Shown here piece by piece: positions 17,704-27,011 of a stretch of DNA of 64,000 bases; position 1 is the stretch's first letter; every line of letters starts with the position of its first letter. The notes below the pieces were generated by a model that was not told where the DNA came from, did not search any database, and saw nothing but the letters and a program-made list of their open reading frames with translations. The stretch covers positions 1 to 64,000 of the forward strand of contig NZ_BAUU01000023.1 in assembly GCF_000513115.1 (NCBI RefSeq), written 5' to 3'. The DNA is from Halalkalibacter hemicellulosilyticusJCM 9152 (GTDB taxonomy: Bacteria > Bacillota > Bacilli > Bacillales > Bacillaceae_D). A program made the translations under genes and the position numbers.

Positions 17704-18408
17704 TTAAGATGACGCTGAGCTTGAAGCAGCGACTACTGCTGTGGTTGTCACACTTGTTATAACGGCTGCTTGCATGGCTTGCATCGTATCAGAAACGGCT
17801 TTGCCGTGTGGGCTCTTTTTCATCAACCTGTTAATCTTTTCTTTTGCTAGCTTGTATTCGTCTTTTGAGAAGAGTTGCTTGTCAATTTGGCATGCTTTTA
17901 GTAAACCAATTAAGCTAAAGATTTGCTCTTCCATCTCTTGATCTTCATTGGATAGGACGGCCTTTCTCAATTTTTCACGAATGCTATCTTCTCTGCCAGA
18001 CTGAGTGGAAGGATACACGTTTCTAGTGAAAAGAAATAACACCTTTTGTTCATCCTTTGTAAGAATTCCTTTTTCAATTAGGCGTTCAATGAAGGGGATA
18101 TGTTTCTTATGCCAGTTTATGTGAAATCCGAGTGTTTGTACAACACGTTGCAGCTTAGGTGTTTTTCCGTGGTATTTGTCTTTTAAATAAAGCAAAGAGT
18201 CGTTTAAAAGCTCATCTTTACAATTAGCATTCTGTGGAATATGGATGGTTTTGTCTTTTTCATTATAATCTAAGCAACGTTGCATTGTTAATTCCATTAA
18301 AATCGCACCAGCTAAGCCATAGTGAATGGATTGTGATGCATTCATGTTTATTTTCCCTGTTTGATCATCTAAAGCAATTAATAATAGTTTTTCGGCAAGG
18401 GTTAACAT
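17704..18408 (-). CDS. GPP34 (GOLPH3/VPS74) domain protein
   Basis: A 234-residue minus-strand protein. The N-terminus LTLAEKLLLIALDDQTGKI and the YGLAGAILMELTMQ segment are hallmarks of the GPP34/GOLPH3 fold, known in eukaryotes as a phosphatidylinositol-4-phosphate-binding Golgi protein and found in bacteria with unknown function. The C-terminus is a run of small residues (VTTTAVVAASSSASS) that could form a short hydrophobic or flexible tail. ATG at 18408 is preferred because GGAGG (18421-18417) lies about eight bases upstream; the longer frame to 18456 has no site. It is convergent with murF and divergent from gin. It is absent from this position in B. subtilis, so probably a later insertion. 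Confidence 0.8.
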   Translation of the reverse strand: MLTLAEKLLLIALDDQTGKINMNASQSIHYGLAGAILMELTMQRCLDYNEKDKTIHIPQNANCKDELLNDSLLYLKDKYHGKTPKLQRVVQTLGFHINWHKKHIPFIERLIEKGILTKDEQKVLFLFTRNVYPSTQSGREDSIREKLRKAVLSNEDQEMEEQIFSLIGLLKACQIDKQLFSKDEYKLAKEKINRLMKKSPHGKAVSDTMQAMQAAVITSVTTTAVVAASSSASS

Positions 18409-18430
18409 ACGTCCAACCTCCTTAATGATA

Positions 18431-18474
18431 AAGGCACTAAAAAAGGTAAAAACCAACCTTTTTCAGAGTCCTTT
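18431..18474 (+). repeat. Solo R2-end hairpin
   Basis: AAGGCACTAAAAAAGGT and AACCTTTTTCAGAGTCCTTT form an imperfect hairpin of the same type as the terminal repeats of R2 and the copies at 9731, 31210, 53574 and 55770. It lies just upstream of the GPP34 start. Confidence 0.5.
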
Positions 18475-18604
18475 CCTATACTAAATATACGAAAAGATTA
18501 GAAGGAAGGTTTCAGGTATGGATAGGCACAAAGCATATTCCTGCGAATAACGTATAGTATGAGACTTTCCTTGTTTGCCGACAATGGAGTAAGAGGTGAT
18601 AAAG

Positions 18605-18772
18605 GTGGTTCGTATCCAATGTAGTGTGTGTAAGAAATGGTGTGTTGAAACGATCACGTTTCGGTCTGTTTCCCTTTGTGATGAGTGCGAAAAGATTGTC
18701 GTTCAAACGGAGATGGGTGAAGGGGCTTATGATCAGATCGTTCATACATTTAGTGAAACGATGAAAAAATAA
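18605..18772 (+). CDS. Sigma-G inhibitor Gin (CsfB)-like zinc-binding protein
   Basis: A 55-residue protein with two Cys pairs, CSVCKKWC (residues 6-13) and CDEC (residues 25-28), the spacing expected of a small zinc-binding protein such as Gin/CsfB. Gin binds and inhibits sigma-G, and sigma-E in the mother cell, during sporulation. The start is GTG at 18605 with GAGGTG six bases upstream. Sequence similarity beyond the cysteines is low; the call rests largely on position, since csfB lies just upstream of yaaO-tmk in B. subtilis (there with xpaC and yaaN between). Confidence 0.65.
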   Translation: MVRIQCSVCKKWCVETITFRSVSLCDECEKIVVQTEMGEGAYDQIVHTFSETMKK

Positions 18773-18899
18773 TATGGAAAATGCGTAACCCAACTATGAT
18801 ACATTATAGTTGGGTTATAAAACGTGTACAGTTGTTTTAAAAAGGTTTAATACCGATCCTTTTGAGCAAGTGTAAAAAGAAAGAAATAAGGTGAAGGGA

Positions 18900-20345
18900 A
18901 TGAAGCAATCAATGCCATTAATTACGGCGATTCAACAGCATATAGAGCAGCAACCTCTCTCGTTACATGTTCCAGGACATAAAAATGGTCACGTTTTCTC
19001 ACACGCGTTGCAAGGTGATTTTCAATCTGTGCTACCGTATGATGTAACGGAGCTAATAGGGCTTGATGACCTCCATGATCCAACTGGCCCAATTGCTCTG
19101 GCACAACAGAAGGCAGCTCATTTTTATCAAATGAGTGAAACTCATTTTCTTGTTGGGGGGTCAACAGCAGGGAATATTGCGATGGTGTATGGTTTATTTG
19201 AGCGAGGAGATACAGTCCTTTTGCAACGCAATAGTCATAAGTCGCTTTTTCATGCATGTGAGATTGCAGGAGTGACACCGATCCTAGTGACACCGGAGTA
19301 TGATGAGCATTTAGGGCAAGGCGTTGGAATAACAGCAGCTATTGTCAGACAAGCTCTGGAGCAATTTCCACAGATCAAAGGTGTCATATTGACGTATCCC
19401 AATTATTTCGGTGTGAGTATGGACATTCAAGAGGTGATTGAGGAGGCGAAGAGGCGGGGATTAGTTGTACTAGTCGATGAGGCTCATGGGGTTCATTTTG
19501 TCATTAGTCAGCAGTTTCCCCCATCAGCGTGTGAATTAGGAGCAGATGTCGTTGTTCAATCTGCACATAAGATGCTACCAGCGTTAACGATGAGTTCTTT
19601 TTTACATATAAGTAAGCACCTTCCTATGGAGGCTGCTCATAGAATAAAAGAAGCACTAACGATGTTCCAGTCAAGTAGTCCATCTTATTTATTAATGGCC
19701 TCATTGGATGGTGCTCGCGAGTTTGTTGAAAGATTAACAGAAGGGGATATTGCAGAGATCTTAGCAGGGATTGAAGCGATTAAGCGAGAATTAAGTACTA
19801 TACAACAGATTAAAGTGATAGAGTCGAATAATCAAAGCTATCATTATGATCCGTTAAAAGTTACAATTAGATCAAGAACTGCATTATCAGGCTATCAGCT
19901 GCAGGATGTGATGATGGAGTGTGGCATGTACGTTGAATTAGCAACAGAGCGAGATGTTCTGCTCGTGTTTGGCCTGGCTCCCTTACGTTTGGACACAGGT
20001 GTGCTAGATAAGCTAAGAGAAAAGCTTTCTACCTATTCTGTCGTGAACGAGAAAGATTCCATTTCTCTCTCCTCATGGGCGTCAGATGTGCGCTTTACTG
20101 AAATGAAATTAGGTCGAGTTCATAAACTTCAGCAAACAACAATTCCACTCACCGAAGCGTCTGGACGAATGTCATTAGAGTCGATTATTCCGTACCCTCC
20201 TGGTATTCCCGTATTACTGCGAGGAGAGGTGATTCAGCAAGGAACGGTTGATTATATTCAACAATTAGCCGATGCAGGTGCTCGTTTTCAAGGGAAGAAA
20301 CGAGTGGATGAGGTTTTAGTAGTAGATTCGGAGGAAATAGAATGA
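18900..20345 (+). CDS. yaaO: PLP-dependent Orn/Lys/Arg decarboxylase-family protein (YaaO)
   Basis: A 481-residue protein of the aspartate-aminotransferase-fold decarboxylase family. The N-terminus [14 protein letters not shown], the [10 protein letters not shown] cofactor segment, [11 protein letters not shown] and the Lys-containing [19 protein letters not shown] (Schiff-base Lys) are all present. The true substrate is not fixed by sequence; lysine or arginine decarboxylation is the family assumption. ATG at 18900 has AAGGTG six bases upstream; the frame opens at GTG 18891 inside that site. The stop overlaps the tmk start (ATGA), indicating translational coupling with tmk, as in B. subtilis. 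Confidence 0.9.
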   Translation: MKQSMPLITAIQQHIEQQPLSLHVPGHKNGHVFSHALQGDFQSVLPYDVTELIGLDDLHDPTGPIALAQQKAAHFYQMSETHFLVGGSTAGNIAMVYGLFERGDTVLLQRNSHKSLFHACEIAGVTPILVTPEYDEHLGQGVGITAAIVRQALEQFPQIKGVILTYPNYFGVSMDIQEVIEEAKRRGLVVLVDEAHGVHFVISQQFPPSACELGADVVVQSAHKMLPALTMSSFLHISKHLPMEAAHRIKEALTMFQSSSPSYLLMASLDGAREFVERLTEGDIAEILAGIEAIKRELSTIQQIKVIESNNQSYHYDPLKVTIRSRTALSGYQLQDVMMECGMYVELATERDVLLVFGLAPLRLDTGVLDKLREKLSTYSVVNEKDSISLSSWASDVRFTEMKLGRVHKLQQTTIPLTEASGRMSLESIIPYPPGIPVLLRGEVIQQGTVDYIQQLADAGARFQGKKRVDEVLVVDSEEIE

Positions 20346-20974
20346 GTAAAGGTTTGTTTATAACAGTAGAAGGTGGAGAAGGTGCGGGGAAGACGACGAC
20401 GCTTGATCGCCTTGAGGAAGAGCTTGTCGGAAGAGGTTATGACGTACTACGGACGCGTGAGCCAGGAGGTATTCGAATTGCCGAACAGATTCGCGAGGTG
20501 CTATTGAATACAGCCCATACAGAAATGGATGGTCGAACAGAGGCACTCCTCTATGCTGCAGCGAGAAGGCAACATTTAGTGGAGAAGGTCTTACCAGCTA
20601 TTGAGGCGGGGCAAGTCGTACTGTGTGATCGATTTATCGATAGCAGCTTGGCCTATCAAGGATATGCGCGAGGTATTGGGGTGGATGCGATCCAGTCAAT
20701 CAATGACTTTGCGATTGATGGGTGTATGCCTCAATTGACGCTTTTCTTTGATGTTGATCCGAATATAGGATTACAACGGATTGCGGCTAATCAGGAGCGA
20801 GAAAACAACCGCCTTGATCAGGAAAAGAAAAGCTTTCACGATCGTGTTCGTCGGGGCTACGAGCTATTGTTAGAGCAATACCCTGATCGTATAAAGAAAA
20901 TAAATGCTAATGAAGATGTTGAAACGGTTTATCGTATGGCTTTGGCAGAGGTAGAGACTTTATTAAAAGAGTAA
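20342..20974 (+). CDS. tmk: Thymidylate kinase
   Basis: A 210-residue enzyme that phosphorylates dTMP to dTDP for DNA synthesis. The P-loop [10 protein letters not shown] (residues 9-18), the DR motif [14 protein letters not shown] and [13 protein letters not shown] are intact. It overlaps the end of yaaO by four bases (ATGA). A 90-base gap with no gene separates it from darA. Confidence 0.96.
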   Translation: MSKGLFITVEGGEGAGKTTTLDRLEEELVGRGYDVLRTREPGGIRIAEQIREVLLNTAHTEMDGRTEALLYAAARRQHLVEKVLPAIEAGQVVLCDRFIDSSLAYQGYARGIGVDAIQSINDFAIDGCMPQLTLFFDVDPNIGLQRIAANQERENNRLDQEKKSFHDRVRRGYELLLEQYPDRIKKINANEDVETVYRMALAEVETLLKE

Positions 20975-21049
20975 GTAAATGGTGGGGGTGCTTTTGGGGT
21001 TATCTGAAAGCCGCTTTCACGAAAAGTCACGAATCGATCATTCAAATGA

Positions 21050-21394
<345 letters not shown>

Positions 21395-21407
21395 GGAGTT
21401 ATAATAT

Positions 21408-22397
21408 ATGAAAACATGGCAGCAGTTAGCAGAAATACAGCCGAGAGTCATTGACATCCTCATGAGAACGTTACAAAAGAACAGATTAGCTCATGCTTAT
21501 TTGTTTGAAGGTAGTAAAGGGACAGGGAAAAAAGACGTAGCTCTTCAATTAGCGAAGAGCTTCTTTTGCGAGAGTCTTGAAGAAACTGAGCCGTGTCAGC
21601 AGTGTTTGTCATGTCGGCGAATTGAACATGGCAATCATCCAGATGTACATATCATCGAACCAGATGGGCAATCGATAAAAAAACAACAAATTGAGCATTT
21701 ACAAAAGGAGTTTGCGTACCGTGGTGTCGAATCTATAAAAAAGGTCTATATCGTAGGAGATGCTGATAAGATGACGGCAAGTGCGGCGAATAGTATTTTG
21801 AAATTTCTTGAGGAGCCAAATGGAACAACGCTAGCCGTGCTTATGACCGAGCAAGGGAAAAATATATTGCCGACGATCCAGTCAAGAAGTCAGCTGCTAA
21901 GCTTTGCCCCGTTAGCAAGAGAGCCATTTATCCAATTTCTGATAAATGAAGGCATTTCTAGAACAAATGCTCATTTATTGGCTAGCTTAACAACAAGTTT
22001 TGACCAAGTGAAGGATCTCGTTCAAGAGGATTGGATTGCACAAGCACGAAGCGTAGTGATACAATTGATGGAAGAGCTTTACGGTCGACCTTCACAGTTG
22101 CTTTTTACGATTCAAGAAAAGTGGTTGGGAACGTTTAAAGACAAAGCTCAGCAAGAAATAGGGTTAGATATGCTCCTATTATGGTTTAGGGATCTTTTGT
22201 TTGCCAAGCTCGGCAATTTAAATACGGTTTCCTTTATCGATCAAGTCGATTCATTAGAGAAGCAAGCGCTTCAAAGCTCCCAGGAGCGACTTAGTCGTCA
22301 CATGGCTGCTGTGCTCGAGGCAAAGAAGCAATTGCATGCGAATGTGAATCCGCAATTGGTAATGGAGAAGTTAATGCTTTCGATACAGGAGGGATAG
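21408..22397 (+). CDS. holB: DNA polymerase III subunit delta prime
   Basis: A 329-residue clamp-loader subunit. RLAHAYLFEGSKGTGKKDVALQLA shows the degenerate P-loop (GTGKKD) typical of the non-hydrolysing delta prime. The zinc module CQQCLSCRRIEHGNHPD and ILKFLEEPNGTT follow. AAGGAGT lies eight bases before ATG. It forms an operon with darA, ricT and yabA. Confidence 0.95.
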   Translation: MKTWQQLAEIQPRVIDILMRTLQKNRLAHAYLFEGSKGTGKKDVALQLAKSFFCESLEETEPCQQCLSCRRIEHGNHPDVHIIEPDGQSIKKQQIEHLQKEFAYRGVESIKKVYIVGDADKMTASAANSILKFLEEPNGTTLAVLMTEQGKNILPTIQSRSQLLSFAPLAREPFIQFLINEGISRTNAHLLASLTTSFDQVKDLVQEDWIAQARSVVIQLMEELYGRPSQLLFTIQEKWLGTFKDKAQQEIGLDMLLLWFRDLLFAKLGNLNTVSFIDQVDSLEKQALQSSQERLSRHMAAVLEAKKQLHANVNPQLVMEKLMLSIQEG

Positions 22398-22401
22398 AAG
22401 A

Positions 22402-23220
22402 TTGCATCAAGTTGTAGGTGTACGCTTTAAAAAAGCAGGCAAAATCTATTATTTCTCTCCAGGTACGTTTCAGTTAGAGAAGGGTGAAGATGTTATCGTT
22501 GAAACCTCACGTGGAGTGGAGTTTGGACGAGTCGTAATTGAAACGAAAACAGTCGGTGAGAATGACGTCGTTCTACCTTTAAAGCAAGTAATTCGAATAG
22601 CAACAGCTAAGGATAAGCTTGTGGTAGAAGAGAATCAAGAAGCAGCGAGAAAGGCATTTCTCGTCTGTTCAGAGAAGATTAATGAGCATCAGCTTGATAT
22701 GAAGCTTGTGGATGTTGAGTATACATTTGATCGAAATAAAGTTCTATTTTATTTTACTGCCGATGGTCGAATTGACTTTCGGGAATTAGTGAAAGACTTA
22801 GCATCTGTCTTTCGAACACGAATTGAATTACGACAGATTGGTGTTCGAGATGAAGCGAAGATGCTCGGCGGGATAGGACCTTGTGGAAGGGTGTTATGTT
22901 GCTCGTCCTTTCTCGGGGATTTTGAGCCTGTTTCGATTAAAATGGCAAAGGATCAAAACCTTTCACTAAATCCGGCTAAGATTTCTGGATTGTGTGGCCG
23001 ACTCATGTGCTGTCTGAAGTATGAAAATGATATTTATGAGGAAGCGAAGAAGGTGCTTCCGGATGTTGGGAAGATTATTCGTACGCCGCATGGAAAAGGG
23101 AAAGTGACAGGTTTAAATTTACTAGAGCACCTCGTTCAGGTTGAGTTAGCTGATGGTGAGGGGATAGTTGAATTTACATTAGAAGAATTAACGAATAAAC
23201 CGGTTGAAGCCACGGAATAG
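22402..23220 (+). CDS. ricT: Iron-sulfur regulatory protein RicT (YaaT), PSP1 family
   Basis: A 272-residue protein that, with RicA (YmcA) and RicF (YlbF), speeds Spo0F/Spo0A phosphorelay and mRNA processing by RNase Y. The cysteine-rich segments [14 protein letters not shown] and [13 protein letters not shown] that bind a 4Fe-4S cluster in the Ric complex are intact. The start is TTG at 22402 with AGGAGGG eight bases upstream; the product begins [17 protein letters not shown], colinear with B. subtilis YaaT. The stop is 16 bases before the yabA GTG start. Confidence 0.95.
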   Translation: MHQVVGVRFKKAGKIYYFSPGTFQLEKGEDVIVETSRGVEFGRVVIETKTVGENDVVLPLKQVIRIATAKDKLVVEENQEAARKAFLVCSEKINEHQLDMKLVDVEYTFDRNKVLFYFTADGRIDFRELVKDLASVFRTRIELRQIGVRDEAKMLGGIGPCGRVLCCSSFLGDFEPVSIKMAKDQNLSLNPAKISGLCGRLMCCLKYENDIYEEAKKVLPDVGKIIRTPHGKGKVTGLNLLEHLVQVELADGEGIVEFTLEELTNKPVEATE

Positions 23221-23236
23221 TGGGGTGGAGTACATC

Positions 23237-23590
23237 GTGGATAAGAAGGCTGTATTTACGCAGGTGAGTCAATTAGAAGAGCGTCTTGGTGAATTGCATC
23301 ATGAGTTAAGAGGGTTGAAGGAACAATTAGCCTATTTAATTGAAGAAAATCATTATTTGCAAATGGAAAATGAAAAGCTTCGCGAACGTCTTGATGTTGA
23401 CGTCCAGGAGGATGATTCCGAGGAGTCACCTGGAGAGGATAAGAAGAAAAAGCCATTTGTTGGTGAAGGTTACGATAATTTAGCAAGGCTCTATCAAGAA
23501 GGATTCCACGTATGTAATACCCATTATGGTAGCATTCGCGCTGAAGGTGAGGATTGTTTGTTTTGTCTCTCTTTCCTCCATCAGAAATAA
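23237..23590 (+). CDS. yabA: Replication initiation control protein YabA
   Basis: A 117-residue protein that binds DnaA and DnaN to limit re-initiation of replication. The N-terminal half is a Leu-rich coiled coil (residues 7-60), then an acidic/Lys linker, then the zinc domain [10 protein letters not shown]...DCLFCLSFL with the expected Cys and His. GTG at 23237 has GGGGTGGAG about seven bases upstream and yields the family start VDKK; the frame extends to 23204 without support. Confidence 0.94.
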   Translation: MDKKAVFTQVSQLEERLGELHHELRGLKEQLAYLIEENHYLQMENEKLRERLDVDVQEDDSEESPGEDKKKKPFVGEGYDNLARLYQEGFHVCNTHYGSIRAEGEDCLFCLSFLHQK

Positions 23591-23610
23591 TGGTTTCAAC
23601 ATCATGAAGT

Positions 23611-23652
23611 GCCCTTAAAAGGTTAGGGATTTACCTTTTAAGGGCCTTTTTT
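23611..23652 (+). terminator. Terminator after yabA
   Basis: GCCCTTAAAAGGT (23611-23623) pairs with ACCTTTTAAGGGC (23633-23645), followed by a T6 run. It closes the tmk-to-yabA transcript. Confidence 0.85.
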
Positions 23653-23654
23653 AA

Positions 23655-23850
23655 AAGGTAAGAATGTATAAAATTCGAGGCAGGCAGAGAAGAACCGAAG
23701 AAGCTGTCGGGGAAATTCAATGAAGAGCGTTGGCTTCGCTCGTTATGCGTTTTTATGAAATTAACCTCACTTTCATAAAAACTTGAACCCGTTGTAACGG
23801 CTTCGCACAACGCAATTAAGAAAAGACGCTTTCGCGTTTTTCTTAAAAAA
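23655..23850 (+). repeat. Intergenic repeat R2, promoter-proximal form
   Basis: Contains GCGTTGGCTTCGCTCGTTAT (23728-23747), a hairpin TTTTTATGAAA/TTTCATAAAAA around an AACCTCAC loop, GTTGTAACGGCTTCGCACAA and a right-end hairpin AAGAAAAGACGC/GCGTTTTTCTT. Same orientation and layout as 38457-38620 and 58887-59066. It ends about 20 bases before trmN6. Confidence 0.65.
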
Positions 23851-23869
23851 TTAAAAAGTTAGGATATAG

Positions 23870-24628
23870 ATGATGGAAATAGAATTATTAGAAGGTGAGC
23901 GTCTAGATCGGATCGCTGGTACAGAGCTCCAAATTATACAAAGCAGTGATGTTTTTTCTTTTTCAATTGACGCAATCTTGCTTTCGCGTTTCGTTCAAGT
24001 CCCGATTCGTAAAGGAAGGATTCTTGATTTGTGCTCAGGGAATGGAGTGATTCCAATCGCCTTGACGACTCGTACACAAGCTCAGATTGTCGGTATCGAA
24101 ATACAAAAGCGTCTCATTGATATGGCTCGTCGTTCGGTGTTGTTGAATCAATTGGAACATCGCCTTTCGTTTGTGCATGAAAATGTAGTTGATGTCCAAT
24201 TAGAAGGCTCATTTGATGTTGTCACGTGTAATCCTCCCTATTTCCCGACCAACACAAAACGAGATCAAAATATGAATGAATACGTTGCAATTGCTCGACA
24301 TGAAATCCATTGTACATTAAGTGATGTCATTCGTGTGGCAAGTCGTTATGTTAAGCATGGAGGGCGCGTGGCCTTCGTTCATCGTCCAGAACGGTTAACG
24401 GACTTACTGAATGAAATGCGAGTATGCAAAATAGAGCCGAAACGAATTCAATTTGTTCATGCGAAACCGAGTAAAGAAGCGAATATTGTACTCGTAGAAG
24501 GGCGTAAGGAAGGTCGGGCTGGCGTCACTTGTTTACCCCCTATTTTTGTTTACAATGAAGAGGATAGATATCATGAAGCTTTTTTACAAATATATGAAGG
24601 TGAATTTCGTACGAAGGTAGGGATGTAG
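23870..24628 (+). CDS. trmN6: tRNA1(Val) (adenine-N6)-methyltransferase (YabB)
   Basis: A 252-residue class I methyltransferase. Motif I ILDLCSGNGVIPIAL binds S-adenosylmethionine and CNPPYF is the adenine-N6 motif. It modifies an anticodon-loop-adjacent adenine in tRNA. ATG at 23870 lies in GATGATGG; upstream is repeat R2 rather than a clear promoter. The stop TAG abuts the rsmI ATG with no gap; yazA, which separates them in B. subtilis, is missing. Confidence 0.92.
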   Translation: MMEIELLEGERLDRIAGTELQIIQSSDVFSFSIDAILLSRFVQVPIRKGRILDLCSGNGVIPIALTTRTQAQIVGIEIQKRLIDMARRSVLLNQLEHRLSFVHENVVDVQLEGSFDVVTCNPPYFPTNTKRDQNMNEYVAIARHEIHCTLSDVIRVASRYVKHGGRVAFVHRPERLTDLLNEMRVCKIEPKRIQFVHAKPSKEANIVLVEGRKEGRAGVTCLPPIFVYNEEDRYHEAFLQIYEGEFRTKVGM

Positions 24629-25495
24629 ATGAAGCAACAGAAGAGCTTTTTAAATGACGAAGGATCAGGTCTCCTCTATTTAGTGCCTACGCCGATTGGA
24701 AATTTAGAGGACATGACCTATCGAGCGGTTCGGATATTAAAGGAAGTGGACTTGATTGCGGCTGAAGATACGCGACAAACGAAGAAGCTCTGTCATTATT
24801 TTGAGATAACGACTCCATTAGTGAGCTATCATGAACATAATCGAAAGGAAGCTGGAACGAAGCTCATCAATGAAATGAAAAGCGGGAAAAAGGTTGCTTT
24901 AGTGAGCGATGCGGGAATGCCGGCTATATCTGATCCTGGGCAAGAGCTCGTACGAGAGTCGATTACGGAACATATTTCCGTGATTCCATTGCCTGGTGCG
25001 AATGCGGCCTTAATGAGCTTAGTTGGTTCAGGTTTATCAACGGATTCTTTTCAATTTGTCGGTTTCTTACCTCGTCACGAAAAACGGAAAAAGGAAGAGC
25101 TTGAGAAGCTGATCCATCAAGAAGCGACACTTTTATTTTATGAGTCGCCACATCGTTTAAAGGCCACGTTGACGACGATGAGAAACGTGTTTGGAAATCG
25201 TCCTATTAGTGTATGTCGGGAATTAACGAAGAAATTTGAAGAGTACATAAGAGGGACGTTAGATGAAGTATTGGAGTGGACTGTAACGGGGCAAGTGAAA
25301 GGGGAATTTTGTATTGTCGTTGAAGGCTTTCGCGGTGAGGCTGAAGCTAACGATTGGTGGGAATCCTTTACAATAAATGAACATGTTGATCATTATATGG
25401 CGGCTGGTCTGACGTCGAAGGATGCGATTAAGAAGGTTGCATTAGAACGTAAACAACCTAAACGTGAGATTTATGCTAGTTATCATCAAAATTAA
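24629..25495 (+). CDS. rsmI: 16S rRNA (cytidine1402-2'-O)-methyltransferase
   Basis: A 288-residue tetrapyrrole-methylase-fold enzyme that methylates C1402 in the ribosomal decoding centre. LVPTPIGNLEDMTYRAVRIL, AAEDTRQTKKL and VSDAGMPAISDPGQ are the family signatures. It starts on the base after the trmN6 stop, so the two are translated in series. Confidence 0.95.
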   Translation: MKQQKSFLNDEGSGLLYLVPTPIGNLEDMTYRAVRILKEVDLIAAEDTRQTKKLCHYFEITTPLVSYHEHNRKEAGTKLINEMKSGKKVALVSDAGMPAISDPGQELVRESITEHISVIPLPGANAALMSLVGSGLSTDSFQFVGFLPRHEKRKKEELEKLIHQEATLLFYESPHRLKATLTTMRNVFGNRPISVCRELTKKFEEYIRGTLDEVLEWTVTGQVKGEFCIVVEGFRGEAEANDWWESFTINEHVDHYMAAGLTSKDAIKKVALERKQPKREIYASYHQN

Positions 25496-25500
25496 AAAAA

Positions 25501-25536
25501 GAATGTATCAAAGGGGTATGTCCCTTTGGTACATTC
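25501..25536 (-). terminator. Terminator of abrB (minus strand), possibly bidirectional
   Basis: GAATGTATCAAAGGG and CCCTTTGGTACATTC form a long stem with an A7 run on the left, which reads as a T run for minus-strand transcription. It lies between rsmI and abrB, which converge. Confidence 0.8.
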
Positions 25537-25559
25537 TCTATCATAATTCCTTATAGTTA

Positions 25560-25847
25560 TTACCCTTTGTTTGATGCTAAATATGACTGTAAATCTTTTA
25601 GAATCTCTTCTGCACCTTGTGGGCTAAGGATGATCTTTCCGTTTGCGATAGAAAGGTTATCATCAGATACCTCACCAGTAATTTGACAGGTCATGTTAGG
25701 CTTGTATTTCTTTAAGATGATACGATCGTGATCAACATAAATTTCTAATGCATCCTTCTCAGCAATATCAAGTGTACGGCGTAATTCAATCGGGATTACG
25801 ACACGACCTAACTCGTCAACTTTACGTACAATACCAGTAGATTTCAT
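25560..25847 (-). CDS. abrB: Transition-state regulator AbrB
   Basis: A 95-residue global DNA-binding repressor of post-exponential genes. The N-terminal swapped-hairpin domain GIVRKVDELGRVVIPIELRR is intact, followed by DALEIYVDHDRIILKKY; the C-terminal multimerisation domain contains CQITGEVSDDNL. ATG at 25847 has GGAG on the minus strand (GGAGACATATACT). Orientation opposite to its neighbours matches B. subtilis. The related SpoVT (49508) is the other AbrB-fold protein here. Confidence 0.97.
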   Translation of the reverse strand: MKSTGIVRKVDELGRVVIPIELRRTLDIAEKDALEIYVDHDRIILKKYKPNMTCQITGEVSDDNLSIANGKIILSPQGAEEILKDLQSYLASNKG

Positions 25848-26046
25848 AGTATATGTCTCCTCTCAAACTCAGTTTGTTTTATTAGTTTTATTTAGTCATT
25901 ATTCGACATAATTCTTTCTTTTCTTAGAGTACCAGTGTTTCCAAAACAAGTCAAATACTTTTTTACATTATTTAAAATATTTTATTGCTAATTGACAGTG
26001 AAAAACCTTAGAAGTAAGTCAATCTCGTAATAGGAGGTGCAAAAGT

Positions 26047-26999
26047 ATGATCCAACTTAATCCAGATTTACTAGAAAAAATGAAAGAAATTAATCATCAT
26101 TTGGAAGAAACCTATGCTTTTTTAACCAGAGAAAAAGATATGATTCGACAAAAGTTAACGAATATTCATACTGACCATAGACAAATCAACCGATTATCAG
26201 TTGAACAGCTGACGGAATGGTAGATGGTCAAGAAGTAGCGGCTGTAGATGGATCAGTGAATCAAACAAAAGGCGAGTACCCGCACGTTCTTTATTTTTTC
26301 CAAGCGTTAGCGAAAACGACAACTGGCCACCAATGTATGTCTGCAGAAGTCTATACCCCATTAATGGAAATGGAAAACAATGAACAAACAACAGCTCAGA
26401 TGCGTTCTCATATGTTAGCTAAGCATGAACTAGAAGCGGCTTATAAGCTTATAGATGAGAGGAGAATACGACTACTATTAATGGATGGGGCGCTTTATCA
26501 TTATCGTATTGATGCGCCAAATGAATGGGAGAAGCTTCGACAAAAGGCATTAAAGGAAGACGTCTTACTTGTTGGTGTATCTGAGGAAATTACGACAGAG
26601 AATTTGGTGAAGCTAAGTGAATTCTCTTCATATGAACGATATCCCCACACATATGATCGAGATCTATTATTCGGTGTGCTCAAGCAAGGCGAACTATTGT
26701 ATATTGAAGAGATTCAGCACAAGGCTGGCTTGCAGTCGGTTTGGGTTAGGCTAAGTACAGACCCTGCGATAACAGGGTTTGATATTTTGATGGAGCAAGC
26801 CGAGTATCGGGATAGAATTGCAGAGGTGTTGCTGACATTAACACCGAAGGATGGACGTGGTATTCCACTCTGGTTAGATATGATTGATCGTGAAGTACGT
26901 GTAACAGATGCATTAGTTGAAGCGATGGTAGAGCAATATATTCACCCACAATTAAAGCAACGTTTCTTTACGAAGAAACGTACTAGTAGGCCTTATTAA
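26047..26999 (+). pseudogene. nurA: NurA-family nuclease, frameshifted as read
   Basis: A NurA-type 5'-3' nuclease that acts with the HerA helicase at DNA ends. A 58-residue first frame (26047-26222; MIQLNPDLLEKMKEI...QLTEW) is followed, in another frame, by DGQEVAAVDGSVNQTKGEYPHVLYFFQALA, where VDGS holds the first catalytic Asp. One extra G at 26219-26221 (TGGTAG to TGGGTAG) would join them as LTEWVDGQEVAAVDGS in a protein of about 317 residues. GGAGGTG lies eight bases before ATG at 26047, supporting this start; ATG at 26217 has no site. It is 12 bases from herA. The frame break looks like a sequence error, since the rest is intact. Confidence 0.78.
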
Positions 27000-27011
27000 G
27001 GAGGAAATCGA

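Noticed and set aside
26047-26222. Independent 58-residue gene before nurA
   Set aside because: Its sequence continues naturally into the nurA frame after one inserted base, and NurA proteins begin with such a helical segment.
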